Shown here piece by piece: positions 5,464-5,635 of a stretch of 5,635 bases of DNA; within the stretch, counting starts at the first letter, position 1; each line of letters begins with the position of its first letter. A program made the translations under genes and the position numbers. The stretch spans positions 1 to 5,635 of the forward strand of contig JAGRAS010000124.1 of the NCBI GenBank assembly GCA_020434465.1. Reading direction: 5' to 3'. Under the pieces are notes generated by a model, which searched no databases, was not told where the DNA came from, and saw only the letters and a program-made list of their open reading frames with translations. The stretch is from Bdellovibrionales bacterium. GTDB lineage: Bacteria; Bdellovibrionota; UBA2361; JAGRAS01.

Positions 5464-5635
5464 ATTCTGTTTCCAACTGAGCTATTCTAGCCCGAAGCGA
5501 CGTAAGTAAAAATTGAAGTAAAATGATTGCAATCATAGAAACATATAATGCTTGAGAATATCCCGGGTGTTTTAAGCCTTGATTTTCTACAACTTCTGGA
5601 TGCAACTGAACTAAATTTGGCATTAGTTTAATAGC
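5462..5635 (-). CDS. ccmC: C-terminal end of a CcmC-like haem exporter protein (partial)
   Basis: The last 57 codons of a gene running off the right edge. They show a loop with LVQLHPEVV (residues 8-16 of the visible part), a final membrane helix (YVSMIAIILLQFLLTSL), and a short tail, RARIAQLETE. In CcmC proteins the segment before the last helix carries the 'LHP/LHQP' sequence after the tryptophan-rich haem-handling loop, and the tail after the helix is a short 'LRAxI' segment. CcmC is an inner-membrane protein that loads haem onto the chaperone CcmE during cytochrome c maturation. The CcmD-like gene 10 bp downstream supports this. With only the C-terminus visible, the WxWD haem motif cannot be checked; a CcsA-type or unrelated membrane protein remains possible. 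Confidence 0.6.
   Translation of the reverse strand, partial: AIKLMPNLVQLHPEVVENQGLKHPGYSQALYVSMIAIILLQFLLTSLRARIAQLETE

Overview
The window is AT-rich bacterial chromosome (roughly one third G+C by eye). It has ordinary housekeeping and regulatory gene content and no sign of phage, insertion sequences, CRISPR or RNA genes. Cytochrome c maturation genes (CcmC-like and CcmD-like), a sigma-54 activator of the NtrC family and a cation/proton antiporter with an NAD-binding domain point to a Gram-negative bacterium. A deltaproteobacterial-type or related lineage would fit, but the sequence alone cannot fix the taxon.

Layout from right to left, since almost everything is on the minus strand. The end of a CcmC-like haem exporter gene enters at 5635. 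It is followed after 10 bp by a 40-codon CcmD-like gene, and 5 bp later by the ribosome-assembly GTPase engB; these three look like one operon. A 209 bp gap (4515-4723) separates engB from an orphan NtrC-family response regulator (3147-4514). This gap is the most interesting part of the window. It carries a good sigma-54 promoter match on the plus strand, reading away from the regulator gene, followed at once by two nested perfect inverted repeats. That would suit a small structured RNA made divergently from its own activator, the arrangement known for qrr1 and luxO in Vibrio.

The only plus-strand gene is a flavin-reductase-like flavoprotein (2461-3135). It converges on the regulator gene, and a perfect 17 bp palindrome contains both stop codons. 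It diverges from the antiporter operon across a 218 bp gap (2243-2460), which holds a clean 7-3-7 operator-like palindrome in front of the flavoprotein gene. On the left, a CPA1-type antiporter with a C-terminal TrkA-N/RCK domain (443-2242) is followed 17 bp later by a P-loop kinase resembling 2-phosphoglycerate kinase. The kinase gene is cut off by the window edge at base 1.

The genes form at least four transcription units: ccmC-ccmD-engB, the response regulator, the flavoprotein, and antiporter-kinase. Ion homeostasis, redox/flavin chemistry and cytochrome biogenesis all bear on the cell envelope and energy metabolism, but no shared pathway linking all of them can be shown from sequence.
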